Origin: Asanoa hainanensis
GTDB lineage: Bacteria; Actinomycetota; Actinomycetes; Mycobacteriales; Micromonosporaceae
Length of the DNA: 64,000 nucleotides
Direction of reading: 5' to 3'
NCBI RefSeq assembly: GCF_900188485.1
Contig: NZ_FZPH01000003.1
Location: 310,001-374,000, forward strand
Under the pieces are notes generated by a model. It had not been told where the DNA came from. It worked only from the letters and a program-made list of their open reading frames with translations, and made no database searches. Within the stretch, counting starts at the first letter, position 1. Every line of letters begins with the position of its first letter. Both the position numbers and the translations under genes were made by a program. This document shows, piece after piece, positions 7,937 through 18,471 of the stretch.

Positions 7937-8602
7937 GTGCTTGACGAGCTCGACCTCGCCAAACTGGCGCCCGCGCCACACCGGCGGACCGCGCACGAGC
8001 TGGTCCGCGACACCCTACGCCGCGCGATCTTCAGCGGTGTGCTGACCGGCGGCACGCACCTGGGCCAGGCGGAGATCGCCACCCAGCTCGCGGTCAGCAC
8101 GACCCCGGTCCGCGAAGCACTGCGCGACCTGGCCGCCGACGGGCTGGTCCGGATCGACCCGCACCGCGGCGCCGTCGTGCACGACCTCGACCACGACGAC
8201 CTGCGCGAGATCTACGAGATCCGCTCGGCCCTCGAACCGCTGGCGATCCGGCGCGCGGCCCGGCACATCACGGCCGACGAGCTGGCTGCGGCCGGCGACC
8301 TGCTGGACCGGATGGCCCAGGAGACGGACCCGGCCGCTTGGTTGGAGCTGAGCTGGGCGTTCCACGCTCTGCTGGGTGGGGCGTCTCGCTCACCGCGCCT
8401 CTTCTCCTTGGTCACCAGCGCACAGGGCAGCACCGCACGGTACGTCGGCGAGTCGATGAAAACCCACCCCGACCGGCTCGCCGAGGCCACCGCGGAACAC
8501 CGCGCCCTGGTCGACGCCCTGGCTGGACGCGACGGCGACACCTGCGCGAAGCTGGTCACCGCCCACCTCCAGCACACGCTGGAACTGCTGCTGAAGCCCT
8601 GA
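7937..8602 (+). CDS. FCD-domain GntR-family regulator 2
   Basis: 221 residues from GTG 7937 (MLDELDLAKLAPAPHRRTAH); GTG 7913 is possible but would lie in the operator. No strong ribosome site is visible (AGGG at 7925), so a leaderless or weakly translated message is possible. The winged helix shares STTPVREALRDLA with the preceding paralogue; the FCD domain (IYEIRSALEPLAIR, LSWAFHALLGG, TAEHRALVDAL) keeps the expected acidic/His positions. A tandem duplication followed by divergence is likely. Convergent with kdpC, five bases away. Confidence 0.87.
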   Translation: MLDELDLAKLAPAPHRRTAHELVRDTLRRAIFSGVLTGGTHLGQAEIATQLAVSTTPVREALRDLAADGLVRIDPHRGAVVHDLDHDDLREIYEIRSALEPLAIRRAARHITADELAAAGDLLDRMAQETDPAAWLELSWAFHALLGGASRSPRLFSLVTSAQGSTARYVGESMKTHPDRLAEATAEHRALVDALAGRDGDTCAKLVTAHLQHTLELLLKP

Positions 8603-8607
8603 ACCGC

Positions 8608-9485
8608 TCATCGCACCGGGAACTCCTCGTCCAGGGCCAGGTTGAGGCGCACCACGTTGACCCGCTTCGCACCCATGAAGCCCACCGACCGACCCGCGGT
8701 GTTGTCGTCCACCAGCCGTTGGACGGCCGCCTCGGTCACGCCGCGCTCGCGGGCCACCCGGGGCAGTTGCAGTTGGGCGTACGCGGGGGTGATGTGCGGG
8801 TCCAGCCCCGACCCGCTGGCCGTCACCGCGTCGGACGGCACCGCGGGGTCGCTCGGCGCGTCGCCGCGGACCGGCGTCAGCACTCCCCCGCTGTAGTCCT
8901 CGCCCGGCACCGCGCTCTCCACCGGCACGCCTTCGAACGTGGCGACGAACGGCGTCGCGGGGCGGGCCTGGTTGACGCTGACCACCCTCGTCGCGGGACC
9001 GCTGAGCCCGTCCCGGCGGAACACCCGCAGCACCGCCCCGACCCCCTCCGTGGTGCAGAACGGCCGGGCGCCCGAGACGCCGTTCAGCGAACCGACCGCC
9101 AGGCTGCGGGTGCAGACCTGGGTGAGCAGGCTCTGCGTGCCCTCGTCCCCGCCCGGCACCGGCAGCACGTCCTCGATGCTCTCGGGACCGAGGTTGCTGG
9201 CCGAGCTCGCGGTCGGGTCGTAGCCGTCACCGGCCGCCGACGGACGCGACTGGAAGTAACGGGGAATCCCGTTGCCGTCGGCGTCGAGGAAGCTCTGCCC
9301 GATCAGCTTGCTGCCGACCCGCTGCGACCCCGACGTGACGAACGAGCCCTCGGCGCGGCTGTGGAGCCCGGGCAGCAACCCGATCCCGACCAGCAGCAAC
9401 GGGTACGCGATGCCGAGCAGGACGGTGAACACCAGCACCGCCCGGAACGCCGCGAGGTGCTGGCCGAGCCAGTTGGGCAGCCGCA

Positions 9486-9486
<1 letters not shown>
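8608..9486 (-). CDS. kdpC: Potassium-transporting ATPase KdpC subunit
   Basis: 292-residue membrane-anchored subunit that assists ATP and K+ handling in the KdpFABC pump. One N-terminal helix ([20 protein letters not shown]) is followed by the hallmark GSxLIGQ-type segment ([22 protein letters not shown] split over residues 58-79), [23 protein letters not shown] and a C-terminal [10 protein letters not shown]. It is about 100 residues longer than the E. coli protein because of an insertion in the middle (residues 110-200, rich in Gly, Ser and Asp with two cysteines). Its start overlaps the last base of kdpB. Confidence 0.96.
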
Positions 9487-11645
<2,159 letters not shown>

Positions 11646-11681
11646 CGCAGCCCCACCATCGTCTGGTCGGTCATCATGGCC

Positions 11682-13337
11682 TCACAAGCCTTCGGCCAGC
11701 GGGCCGAGGGCGAGGACGGGCAGGAAGGTCAGCGCGATCAGGATGATCACCACGCCGACCACCATGCCGATGAACAGCGGGCGGTAGGTGGGCAGCGTGC
11801 CGGCCGACGCGGGCACCGGGCGTTGCCGGGCCAGCGAGCCGGCCAGCGCGAGGACGAACACCATCGGCAGGAAACGGCCGATCACCATGCACAGCCCGGT
11901 CGCGGTGTCCCACCACTGGTCGTTGACGGTGATGCCGGCGAACGCCGAGCCGTTGTTGTTGGCGGCCGAGGTGAACGCGTACAGCACCTCGGAGAAGCCG
12001 TGCGGGCCGACGTTGAGCATCGTGTCCTTGTTCTTGGTCGCCATCGCGGTGGCCATGCCGACCAGCACGATCGCCGGGGTGATCAGGAAGTACAGCGAGG
12101 CGAACTTGATCTCGCGGGCGGAGATCTTCTTGCCGAGGTACTCGGGGGTGCGGCCGACCATCAGGCCCGCGACGAACACCGCGATGACGGCCAGCATCAG
12201 CAGGCCGTACAACCCGGAGCCGACGCCGCCGGGCGCGACCTCGCCGAGCATCATGTTGACCATCGGGACCATGCCACCCAGGGCCGTGTACGAGTCGAAG
12301 AACGAGTTGACCGCGCCGGTCGAGGTGAGCGTCGTGACGGCGCCGAACGTCGCCGAGTTCGAGATGCCGAAGCGCACCTCCTTGCCCTCGAAGGCCGCGT
12401 TCACCGAATTCGGCACCGTGCCGTTGTGCAGCAGCTCGAACGTGTTCACGAGGATCACGCTGGCCACCGCGAGGATCGCCATGACCGCGAGGATCGCGTG
12501 ACCCTGGCGCTTGTCTCCGACCATCCGGCCGAACACCCGGGGCATGGCGAACGGGATGAGCAGGATCAGGAAGATCTCGATCCAGTTCGTCCACGGCGTG
12601 GGGTTCTCGAACGGGTGCGCGCTGTTGGCGTTGTAGAAGCCGCCACCGTTGGTGCCGAGCTCCTTGATCACCTCTTGGCTGGCCACCGGGCCACCAGGGA
12701 TGTGCTGGGTCGCGCCGGCGAGCGTGGTGACGTCGGTGCCGCCGGAGAGGTTCTGCACCACCCCGCCGGCGATCAGCACGATCGCGCCGACGATCGACAC
12801 CGGCAGCAGCACCCGCAGGACGATCCGGGTCAGGTCGACCCAGAAGTTGCCGAGCGCCTCGGTGCGGTTGCGGGCGAAGCCGCGCACGAGGGCCACCGAG
12901 ACCGCGATGCCGACGGCCGCCGAGACGAAGTTCTGCACGGCGAGCCCGGACATCTGCACCAGGTGGCCGAGCGTCGACTCACCCGCGTACGACTGCCAGT
13001 TGGTGTTGGTCACGAAGCTCGCGGCGGTGTTCCACCCCTGGTGCGGCGACATGCCCGGGAAGCCGAGCGAGAGTGGCAGCTTGCTCTGCAGGCGGGTGAA
13101 GCCGTAGAGGAACAGCAGGGACAGCAGGGAGAAGGCGAACACACTGCGGGCGTAGGCCGGCCAGCTCTGCTCGCCGGCCGGGTTGACGCCGACCAGCCGG
13201 TACAGCAGCCGCTCCGCCGCCGAGTGCCGGGTGCCGGTGACCACCCGGAAGAGGTAGTCGCCGAAGTAGCGGTACGCGAGCGCGACGAACAGCACCAGCG
13301 AGAGCACGAAGAAGACGCCGGCGACGGTGGTCGACAT
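11682..13337 (-). CDS. kdpA: Potassium-transporting ATPase KdpA, channel-like subunit
   Basis: 551-residue polytopic membrane protein that binds and translocates K+. The ATG at 13337 ([20 protein letters not shown]) overlaps the last base of the kdpF stop (TGATG) and gives the normal length; the frame is open further up but that extension is charged and belongs to kdpF and upstream DNA in other frames. Selectivity-filter-like loops are visible: [33 protein letters not shown] and [12 protein letters not shown]. Complete. Confidence 0.97.
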   Translation of the reverse strand: MSTTVAGVFFVLSLVLFVALAYRYFGDYLFRVVTGTRHSAAERLLYRLVGVNPAGEQSWPAYARSVFAFSLLSLLFLYGFTRLQSKLPLSLGFPGMSPHQGWNTAASFVTNTNWQSYAGESTLGHLVQMSGLAVQNFVSAAVGIAVSVALVRGFARNRTEALGNFWVDLTRIVLRVLLPVSIVGAIVLIAGGVVQNLSGGTDVTTLAGATQHIPGGPVASQEVIKELGTNGGGFYNANSAHPFENPTPWTNWIEIFLILLIPFAMPRVFGRMVGDKRQGHAILAVMAILAVASVILVNTFELLHNGTVPNSVNAAFEGKEVRFGISNSATFGAVTTLTSTGAVNSFFDSYTALGGMVPMVNMMLGEVAPGGVGSGLYGLLMLAVIAVFVAGLMVGRTPEYLGKKISAREIKFASLYFLITPAIVLVGMATAMATKNKDTMLNVGPHGFSEVLYAFTSAANNNGSAFAGITVNDQWWDTATGLCMVIGRFLPMVFVLALAGSLARQRPVPASAGTLPTYRPLFIGMVVGVVIILIALTFLPVLALGPLAEGL

Positions 13338-13426
13338 CAGAAGCGCTCCGGGAAGATCAGCGCCACGACCAGGAAGACGAGCACCAGGAAGGCGATGACC
13401 AGTCCGGCCAGATTGACCGCGCTCAC
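13337..13426 (-). CDS. kdpF: KdpF small membrane subunit
   Basis: 29 codons: a short MSAVNLAG start, one hydrophobic helix ([17 protein letters not shown]) and the PERF ending, close to known KdpF peptides that stabilise the KdpABC complex. GTG start at 13426 overlaps the stop of another tiny gene (GTGA) and its own stop overlaps the kdpA ATG, so the three are translationally coupled. Confidence 0.9.
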   Translation of the reverse strand: MSAVNLAGLVIAFLVLVFLVVALIFPERF

Positions 13427-13506
13427 AACCGTTCCACCTGGCGCACGATGATGGCCAGGGCCACGAAGAGGGCAATGGTGATCAGGATGTACGCCACGTC
13501 ATGCAT
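13423..13506 (-). CDS. Tiny one-helix membrane protein heading the kdp operon
   Basis: 27 codons from ATG 13506: [20 protein letters not shown] followed by VRQVERL. One predicted membrane helix with a basic C-terminal end. It sits directly upstream of kdpF with a GTGA overlap, and the coupled architecture argues that it is translated. The sequence does not match KdpF, which is the next gene. Possible roles are an extra Kdp accessory peptide or a translational leader; both are inference. The 119 bases upstream hold the promoter region shared with the divergent flavoprotein gene. Confidence 0.65.
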   Translation of the reverse strand: MHDVAYILITIALFVALAIIVRQVERL

Positions 13507-13625
13507 CACTGCCCCCAAACCGGATGAAAACCTCTTCTCATATGAAACCGTCCGGAACTCGGGCGCGGGGAGCTTTGCCGCAATCGCATAGGGTCGGCAG
13601 CGGGAGTCGACCTTGGGGAGGGCGA

Positions 13626-14237
13626 ATGACCACGGTGACATCGCACGAAGAGCTGCGGGCGCTGCTCGGCCAACCGGGCAAGCGCGTGCTCGAGAAGGAC
13701 CGCAAGGAACTGCACCAGCGTGACCGCGACTGGCTCGCCGCGTCGCCGTTCGTGCTGGTGGCGACGGCCGGGGCCGACGGCACCTGCGACGTCTCACCGA
13801 AGGGCGACCCGGCCGGCTTCGCGCTGGTGCTCGACGACACGACGATCGCGATACCGGAGCGGCCGGGCAACAAGCGCGCCGACGGGTTCCACAACATCAT
13901 CGACAACCCGCACGTCGGTCTGATCTTCATGATCCCGGGCCGCGACGACACGCTGCGGATCAACGGGCGGGCGACCATCCTGTCCGACGCGCCTTGGTTC
14001 GACGACATGGTGGTCAAGGGACACCGCCCGGCGTTCGCCCTCAAGGTCGAGATCGAGCAGATCTTCTACCACTGCGCGAAGGCGTTCCTGCGCTCCGCGC
14101 TGTGGAAGCCGGAGACCTGGCAGCCCGACGTGCTGCCCCGCCGCGCCGTCTTGATCAAAGAGGTCGAGCGGCCGGCCGAGACCCTGGAGGACCTCGACCG
14201 GCACTACGGCCCGGACTACGCGAAAAACATCTACTAA
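13626..14237 (+). CDS. FMN-dependent PPOX-type flavoprotein (MSMEG_1061 family)
   Basis: 203-residue pyridoxamine 5'-phosphate oxidase-fold protein. ATG 13626 follows GGGGAGGG; the upstream in-frame extension is discarded because the ribosome site decides the start. The split-barrel core reads SPFVLVATAGADGTCDVSPK, GDPAGFALVLDDTTIAIPER and HVGLIFMIPGRDDTLRINGRA. HCAKAFLRSALWKPETW near residue 145 is characteristic of this subfamily, which probably binds FMN or F420; substrate unknown. It overlaps four bases tail-to-tail with the AlaRS-like gene. Confidence 0.87.
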   Translation: MTTVTSHEELRALLGQPGKRVLEKDRKELHQRDRDWLAASPFVLVATAGADGTCDVSPKGDPAGFALVLDDTTIAIPERPGNKRADGFHNIIDNPHVGLIFMIPGRDDTLRINGRATILSDAPWFDDMVVKGHRPAFALKVEIEQIFYHCAKAFLRSALWKPETWQPDVLPRRAVLIKEVERPAETLEDLDRHYGPDYAKNIY

Positions 14238-15466
14238 CGCGTCGCCGCTCGGCTGCGCTCGCGGTGCTCGCGCATGAGCCGCTCGAAGCCGTCGGTGTCG
14301 ACGGCGACTCCGGACTCCCGCGCGATCTCGACGGTGAGGTCGACCGGGAAGCCGTACGTGTCGTGCAGCTTGAACACCGTCTCCCCGCGCAGCGGGCCGC
14401 GCGCCAGCTCTGTGTCCAACAGGCGGTTGCCCGCCCGCAGGGTGCGCCGGAACGCCCGCTCCTCGCGCTCGACGACCTCGCGCGCGACGCCGCCGGGCAC
14501 CTCGGTCACGCTGTCCGCGACCGCGCCGAGCACCGGCTCGTCGACGCCCAGCAGCACGAGCCGGCGGACCGCGCGACGGAGCAGCCGCCGCACGACGTAC
14601 CCCCGCCCCTCGTTGCCGGGCCGCACGCCGGTCGCGATCAGCCGCACCGCGGTGCGCACGTGGTCCGCGACCAGCCGGTGCGCGCTCGGCTCGTCGTCGC
14701 GGCCGGTCGCCTCGCGCACCGCCCGCAGCGTCGGGAGCACCGCGTCGGTCTCGTGGACGTTGCCGACCCCCTGGAGGACCATCGCCAGCCGGTCGCGGCC
14801 CAGCCCGGTGTCGATGTGCCGCCCGGGCAGGTCGCCGAGGATCTCGTCGTCCGACCGGCCGCGTTCGTACTGCATGAACACCAGGTTCCACAGCTCGACG
14901 AAACGCTCGCTGTCGACCGCCGGCCCGCCGTCCCGGCCGATCGACGGCCCACGGTCGTAGAAGATCTCCGAGGTCGGCCCGCTCGGCCCGGGCACACCCA
15001 TGCTCCAGAAGTTGTCGTCGGGCCCGAGCGGCTGGATGCGCTCCGCGGGCACGCCGAGACCGCGCCAGAGGTCGACGCTCTCCTCGTCGCCGCGCAACAC
15101 GGTGAACCAGAGCCGGTCGCGCTCCAGGCCGTAGCCTTCGGTAAGCAGTCGCAGCGCGTACGCCATCGCCTCACGCTTGAAATAGTCGGCGAACGCGAAG
15201 TTGCCGAGCATCTCGAACGTGGTCGCGTGCCGGTCGGTCACGCCGATCTTGTCGATGTCGACGGTGCGCACGCACGGCTGCGCGGTGCTGAGCCGTGGGT
15301 GGGGTGGCCGGCTCGCGCCGACGAAACAGGGCTTGAACTGGACCATGCCCGCGTTGGTGAACAGCAGGTCGCGCTCGTCGGGCACGAGCGGGCCGGGCGG
15401 CAGCTCGAGATGGTCGAGGCCGCGGAAGTAGTCGAGGAACGTGGATCGGATCTGCTCGGATCGCAT
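14234..15466 (-). CDS. Alanyl-tRNA synthetase-like protein lacking editing and C-Ala domains
   Basis: 410 residues matching only the front half of AlaRS (about 880 residues). The class II core is present: motif 1 region LLFTNAGMVQFKPCFVG, motif 2 RHATTFEMLGNFAFADYFK, LWNLVFMQYERG, and motif 3 as DTGLGRDRLAMVLQG (usually GMGLER). The helical tRNA-binding region RGYVVRRLLRRAVR and DTYGFPVDLTVEIARE follow, then the protein stops at REHRERSRAATR. The editing domain with its HxxxH and CxxxH zinc site and the C-Ala domain are absent, and the usually invariant GPCGPCSE is GPSGPTSE. Downstream DNA is an intact convergent gene, so this is not a fresh truncation. Probably a paralogue with a specialised alanylation or alanyl-AMP role, not the housekeeping enzyme. 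Confidence 0.88.
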   Translation of the reverse strand: MRSEQIRSTFLDYFRGLDHLELPPGPLVPDERDLLFTNAGMVQFKPCFVGASRPPHPRLSTAQPCVRTVDIDKIGVTDRHATTFEMLGNFAFADYFKREAMAYALRLLTEGYGLERDRLWFTVLRGDEESVDLWRGLGVPAERIQPLGPDDNFWSMGVPGPSGPTSEIFYDRGPSIGRDGGPAVDSERFVELWNLVFMQYERGRSDDEILGDLPGRHIDTGLGRDRLAMVLQGVGNVHETDAVLPTLRAVREATGRDDEPSAHRLVADHVRTAVRLIATGVRPGNEGRGYVVRRLLRRAVRRLVLLGVDEPVLGAVADSVTEVPGGVAREVVEREERAFRRTLRAGNRLLDTELARGPLRGETVFKLHDTYGFPVDLTVEIARESGVAVDTDGFERLMREHRERSRAATR

Positions 15467-15476
15467 GGGCTTCGCC

Positions 15477-15534
15477 GTTTCGGTGACAGGCCGGCGCGCT
15501 CACGAGCCCAGGCATGGGCTCCTCACCGCGAAAC
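15477..15534 (-). promoter_or_regulatory. Structured leader of the AlaRS-like gene
   Basis: Just upstream of the minus-strand start at 15466. An outer stem pairs 15477-15486 with 15523-15534 (GTTTCGGTGA against TCACCGCGAAAC, two-base bulge). An inner perfect hairpin has arms 15504-15510 and 15515-15521 (GAGCCCA/TGGGCTC, loop GGCA). A regulatory leader or attenuator is possible; it does not match a T-box that I can recognise. The start codon lacks a strong ribosome site. Confidence 0.4.
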
Positions 15535-15671
15535 GTCGCGAACGCGTGGGTCGGTCGAGCGGACACGTCGAGCCGGCGCCGAGGATCAGGCGAGGACGAA
15601 GACCTCGACGATCGGCTCGACGCGGCTAGCTCGCCGCACACCTACGCGCATGTGTCGATGATGCCAGCGTT

Positions 15672-16400
15672 TCAGATCCGATCCCAGGGAATATCGGCGA
15701 AGAGCGCGTCGAGGCCGGCCATCAGGGTCGGGTCGGGCAGGCAGGGAATGCCGTCGATCGATGCCACCGCGGCGTGGCCGATCGAGTTGGCCACGAAGGC
15801 GCCGCGGAAGCCGTCGACGTCGGCCAGCGTGATCCGCTGCCGGGTGGTCGGGCGGTGCTGCTCGATCAGTCGCATCGCGGTGCCGTGCAGCCACGGCGGG
15901 GTCGGCCAGACCACCGCGCCGTCGGCGGCGAAGAACCCGATGTTGGCCACCGAGGTCTCGGAGAGCTCCCCGTCGCCGGCCGTGAGCAACGCGTCGTCGT
16001 AGCCGTCGGCTCCGACGCGGCGGGCCCACTCCGCCTGTGCGAACCCGCCGAGGTGCTTGAGGTGGGCGAACGGCCGCAGGTAGGGCACCGACCGCAGGCG
16101 CAGTGGGCCGTCCGCCGGCGAGTTGGGCGGCGCGACCGACACGGCCACCTTGCCCGGCTCGCGGACGACGACCCGGACGGCGGCGTCGGCATCCCCCGCC
16201 AGCGCGTGTCGCAGCAGGGCACGGACGCGCTCCGGGTCGAGCGGCTCGCCGAACAGCTCCTGGTTGGCGGCGTCGAGCCGCTCGAGATGGTTGCCGAGCC
16301 CCTGCACACCGCCGTCGCGTACCTGCATCGCGGTGAAGTGGCCGTAGGTCGTGACGAGCTCCGCCGCGGCCGCCGGACGGCCGTTCACCTCGATACGCAC
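15672..16400 (-). CDS. Class IV aminotransferase (PabC/IlvE fold)
   Basis: 242-residue PLP enzyme of the branched-chain aminotransferase/4-amino-4-deoxychorismate lyase family. The PLP lysine is probably in PFAHLKHLGGFAQAEWARR; the cofactor-binding GDGELSETSVANIGFF (around residue 155) carries the family glutamate. The shortened N-terminus (MRIEVNGRP) and the HFTAMQVRDGGVQGLGNHLERL segment resemble aminodeoxychorismate lyase-like members. Which substrate it uses cannot be told. It stands alone, with about 200 bases to the AlaRS-like gene downstream. Confidence 0.82.
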   Translation of the reverse strand: MRIEVNGRPAAAAELVTTYGHFTAMQVRDGGVQGLGNHLERLDAANQELFGEPLDPERVRALLRHALAGDADAAVRVVVREPGKVAVSVAPPNSPADGPLRLRSVPYLRPFAHLKHLGGFAQAEWARRVGADGYDDALLTAGDGELSETSVANIGFFAADGAVVWPTPPWLHGTAMRLIEQHRPTTRQRITLADVDGFRGAFVANSIGHAAVASIDGIPCLPDPTLMAGLDALFADIPWDRI

Positions 16401-16416
16401 CCGACCATCGTCGCGC

Positions 16417-16448
16417 GACGGCCCCCGGCTCGGGGTCCGGGGGCCGTC
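16417..16448 (-). terminator. Hairpin terminator after the secreted protease gene
   Basis: Perfect 12-base arms 16417-16428 and 16437-16448 (GACGGCCCCCGG with its complement), eight-base loop, 38 bases downstream of the protease stop on the minus strand. No T-run, as often in GC-rich actinobacteria. Confidence 0.75.
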
Positions 16449-16486
16449 GGGGTCCGCGAGAGGTGCGGACTCAGTGGGAGGGCTGG

Positions 16487-17500
16487 CTAGAAGACCGAGA
16501 CGCCGTAGGCGTTCAGGGCCTCGACGACCGGCTGGAAGTAGGTCGTGCCGCCGGTGGAGCAGTTGCCGCTGCCGCCGGAGGTCAGGCCCAGGGCGGAGGT
16601 GCTGCGGTAGAGCGGGCCGCCGCTGTCGCCCGGCTGGGCGCAGACGCTGGTGCGGATCATGCCGGTGACCGTGCCTTGCGGGTAGTTGACGGTCGAGTTG
16701 AGACCGAGCACCTGGCCGCTGCGCGTGCCGGTGGTGCTGCCACGGCGGTTCACCGTCTCACCCACGGAGGGGGTGCGGGCGCCGGTGATGTCCTGGCTGC
16801 CGACCGTGCCGGAGATCGTGACCGACGTGGTGGTGTAGCGGACGATGCCGTAGTCGTTGCCCGGGAAGCTCGTGCCCGCGCGGGTGCCGAGGGTCTGGCT
16901 GCCGTTCGTCCACGTCGAACCGGCGTTGGTGCAGTGGCCGGCCGTCAGGAAGTAGTACGTCGAGCCGGACCGCACGTTGAAGCCGAGCGAGCAGCGGGAG
17001 CCGCCGGTGTAGATGGCGTCGCCGCCGGAGATGGTCGGGCTCAGCTTGCCGGCCATGGTCTCGATCCGGGCCCCGCCCTTGCTGGCGATGACGGCGCTGC
17101 GCAGCGCGGCCAGCTTGGTGCCGGTGACGGTGCTGTCGACCTCGACGACGACCTGGTTGGTGATCGGGTCGACGGTGTACGTGGTGCCGACCACGCCCGT
17201 GTTCAGGCGCGCGCTGAGGCCGTTCAACTCGGCCGCACTGCGCGCGACGATGCGGGCCTGGCCGCCGGCGGCCTTGACCTTGGCCGCGGCCGCGGCGTTG
17301 GTGACCGTGACGATGGTCGCGCCCGACTGGTCGACGTAGGTGCCCGCGGAACTGTCGGAGCCGAGTGACTCGGCGAGGGTGGCGGCGGCGTCCATGGTCA
17401 GCGGGGTGGGCGCCGCTTGAGCCGGTGAAACACCGATGAGTGCTCCCGCCACCAGGGTTGTGGCTGTGGCGGACAGCATGACGCGTCGGGTGATGCTCAC
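16487..17500 (-). CDS. Secreted S1-family serine protease (streptogrisin type)
   Basis: 337-residue preproenzyme. GTG 17500 is chosen because GGGAGGA precedes it at seven bases. A signal peptide ends near residue 29 (SPAQA/A), a pro-domain runs to about residue 157, and the mature enzyme begins around [11 protein letters not shown]. The triad is His189 (FLTAGHC), Asp216 (GNDYGIVRY) and Ser293 (QPGDSGGPL). Cysteines at 170/190 and later pairs suit the usual disulfides. A 16-base palindrome lies in the leader. An extracellular degradative chymotrypsin-fold protease like Streptomyces griseus proteases. Confidence 0.95.
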   Translation of the reverse strand: MSITRRVMLSATATTLVAGALIGVSPAQAAPTPLTMDAAATLAESLGSDSSAGTYVDQSGATIVTVTNAAAAAKVKAAGGQARIVARSAAELNGLSARLNTGVVGTTYTVDPITNQVVVEVDSTVTGTKLAALRSAVIASKGGARIETMAGKLSPTISGGDAIYTGGSRCSLGFNVRSGSTYYFLTAGHCTNAGSTWTNGSQTLGTRAGTSFPGNDYGIVRYTTTSVTISGTVGSQDITGARTPSVGETVNRRGSTTGTRSGQVLGLNSTVNYPQGTVTGMIRTSVCAQPGDSGGPLYRSTSALGLTSGGSGNCSTGGTTYFQPVVEALNAYGVSVF

Positions 17501-17520
17501 TGATCCTCCCGGGGGATGTG

Positions 17521-17536
17521 GACCGACCGGTCGGTC
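17521..17536. promoter_or_regulatory. Perfect palindrome upstream of the protease gene
   Basis: GACCGACCGGTCGGTC, a perfect 16-base palindrome 21 bases before the protease start. The form is typical of TetR-type operators in actinomycetes, but no regulator gene is adjacent and assignment is inference. The AT-rich stretch at 17557-17580 beyond it may hold the promoter. Confidence 0.5.
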
Positions 17537-17580
17537 GATCCGGAGGCGTCGATCTGTCGATATGTTTCCATTCGAATAGA

Positions 17581-17607
17581 CGGTCGTCAACGCTTAGCGG
17601 ACGACCG
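17581..17607 (-). terminator. Inverted repeat downstream of the enoyl-CoA hydratase gene
   Basis: Arms CGGTCGTC (17581-17588) and GACGACCG (17600-17607) with an 11-base loop, 76 bases beyond the hydratase stop and upstream of the protease. Probably a terminator; an operator for the protease is the alternative. Confidence 0.4.
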
Positions 17608-17682
17608 TTCCTGACCATTAGGTCGGCGTCATATCACCGGGATAATGGAACTTCTCATTGGCGAGAATAAATGCGCTCCGGA

Positions 17683-18447
17683 TCACGGATGCCAGGAGAA
17701 ATTAGGCCGCCGGCGATCGAGGAAGGCGGCCGCACCCTCCGCCACGTCACCGGCGCGCAGCATCTCGGCCTGCCAGTGCGCGTCACGCTCGGCCGACGGG
17801 CGACCGGCCACCGCGAGGTCGATCGTCTCCTTGGCCGCCGCGATCGACAGTCGGGACCGCTGCGCGATCGTGTCGACGAGCCGGGAAACGTGCGCGTCCA
17901 GTTCGTCGGCCGGCACCACCTCGTCGACGAGACCGATCGCCGCGGCCCGGAAAGCGTCGACCTGGTCGGCCGTGAACAGCAGCCATTTCGCCCGGGCCGG
18001 GCCGACGAGGCCGAGCAGCCGGCGCGTGGTCGACCCCGGGTAGGCGATGCCGAGCCGGGCCGGCGGCACCGCGAACCGCGCGTCCTCCGCCGCGATCCGC
18101 AGGTCGCACGCGACCGCGAGCTGGCAGCCGCCACCGACGCAGTGGCCGCGTACCCGGGCGATGGTCGGCATGGGGAACGCCGCGAGCCGCTCCTCCGCGC
18201 GGGTCGGTGGGCTGTCCGCACCGACCAGGTCGCCGACGCCCGTGAGGTCCGCTCCGGCGCTGAACGTCTCGCCGGCGCCGGTGAGCACCAGCGCCCGCAC
18301 CGCCGGCTCGGCGGCGGCCTGGTCCAGCAGGTCCGGGAGGCGGTGCCACATGGCGGGGGTCAACGCGTTGCGCCGGCGGGGGTTGCCGATCGTGATGGTC
18401 GCGGTGTGTCCGGTGACGGTGAGCTCGACCGTGCCTTCGTCTTTCAC
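17683..18447 (-). CDS. Enoyl-CoA hydratase/isomerase family protein
   Basis: 254-residue crotonase-fold protein. The oxyanion-hole segments are FSAGADLTGVGD and HCVGGGCQLAVACDLRIA; the latter is the strongest family mark. The region ARFAVPPARLGIAYPGSTTR lacks the glutamate usually found at the first catalytic position (ELGL), so hydratase activity is uncertain and isomerase, hydrolase or decarboxylase activity is possible. GTG start; the 24 bases to the divergent DinB gene must hold both promoters. The acyl-CoA substrate is unknown. Confidence 0.85.
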   Translation of the reverse strand: MKDEGTVELTVTGHTATITIGNPRRRNALTPAMWHRLPDLLDQAAAEPAVRALVLTGAGETFSAGADLTGVGDLVGADSPPTRAEERLAAFPMPTIARVRGHCVGGGCQLAVACDLRIAAEDARFAVPPARLGIAYPGSTTRRLLGLVGPARAKWLLFTADQVDAFRAAAIGLVDEVVPADELDAHVSRLVDTIAQRSRLSIAAAKETIDLAVAGRPSAERDAHWQAEMLRAGDVAEGAAAFLDRRRPNFSWHP

Positions 18448-18471
18448 GGGCCGACGCTAACCAACGCGGGC

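Noticed and set aside
13507-13625. kdpDE or riboswitch in the kdp promoter region
   Set aside because: The gap is only 119 bases and shows no structure resembling a ydaO or K+ sensing element.
14234-15466. Truncated AlaRS as a recent pseudogene
   Set aside because: Active-site motifs are preserved, it ends cleanly, and the downstream DNA is an intact convergent gene rather than decayed editing-domain sequence.
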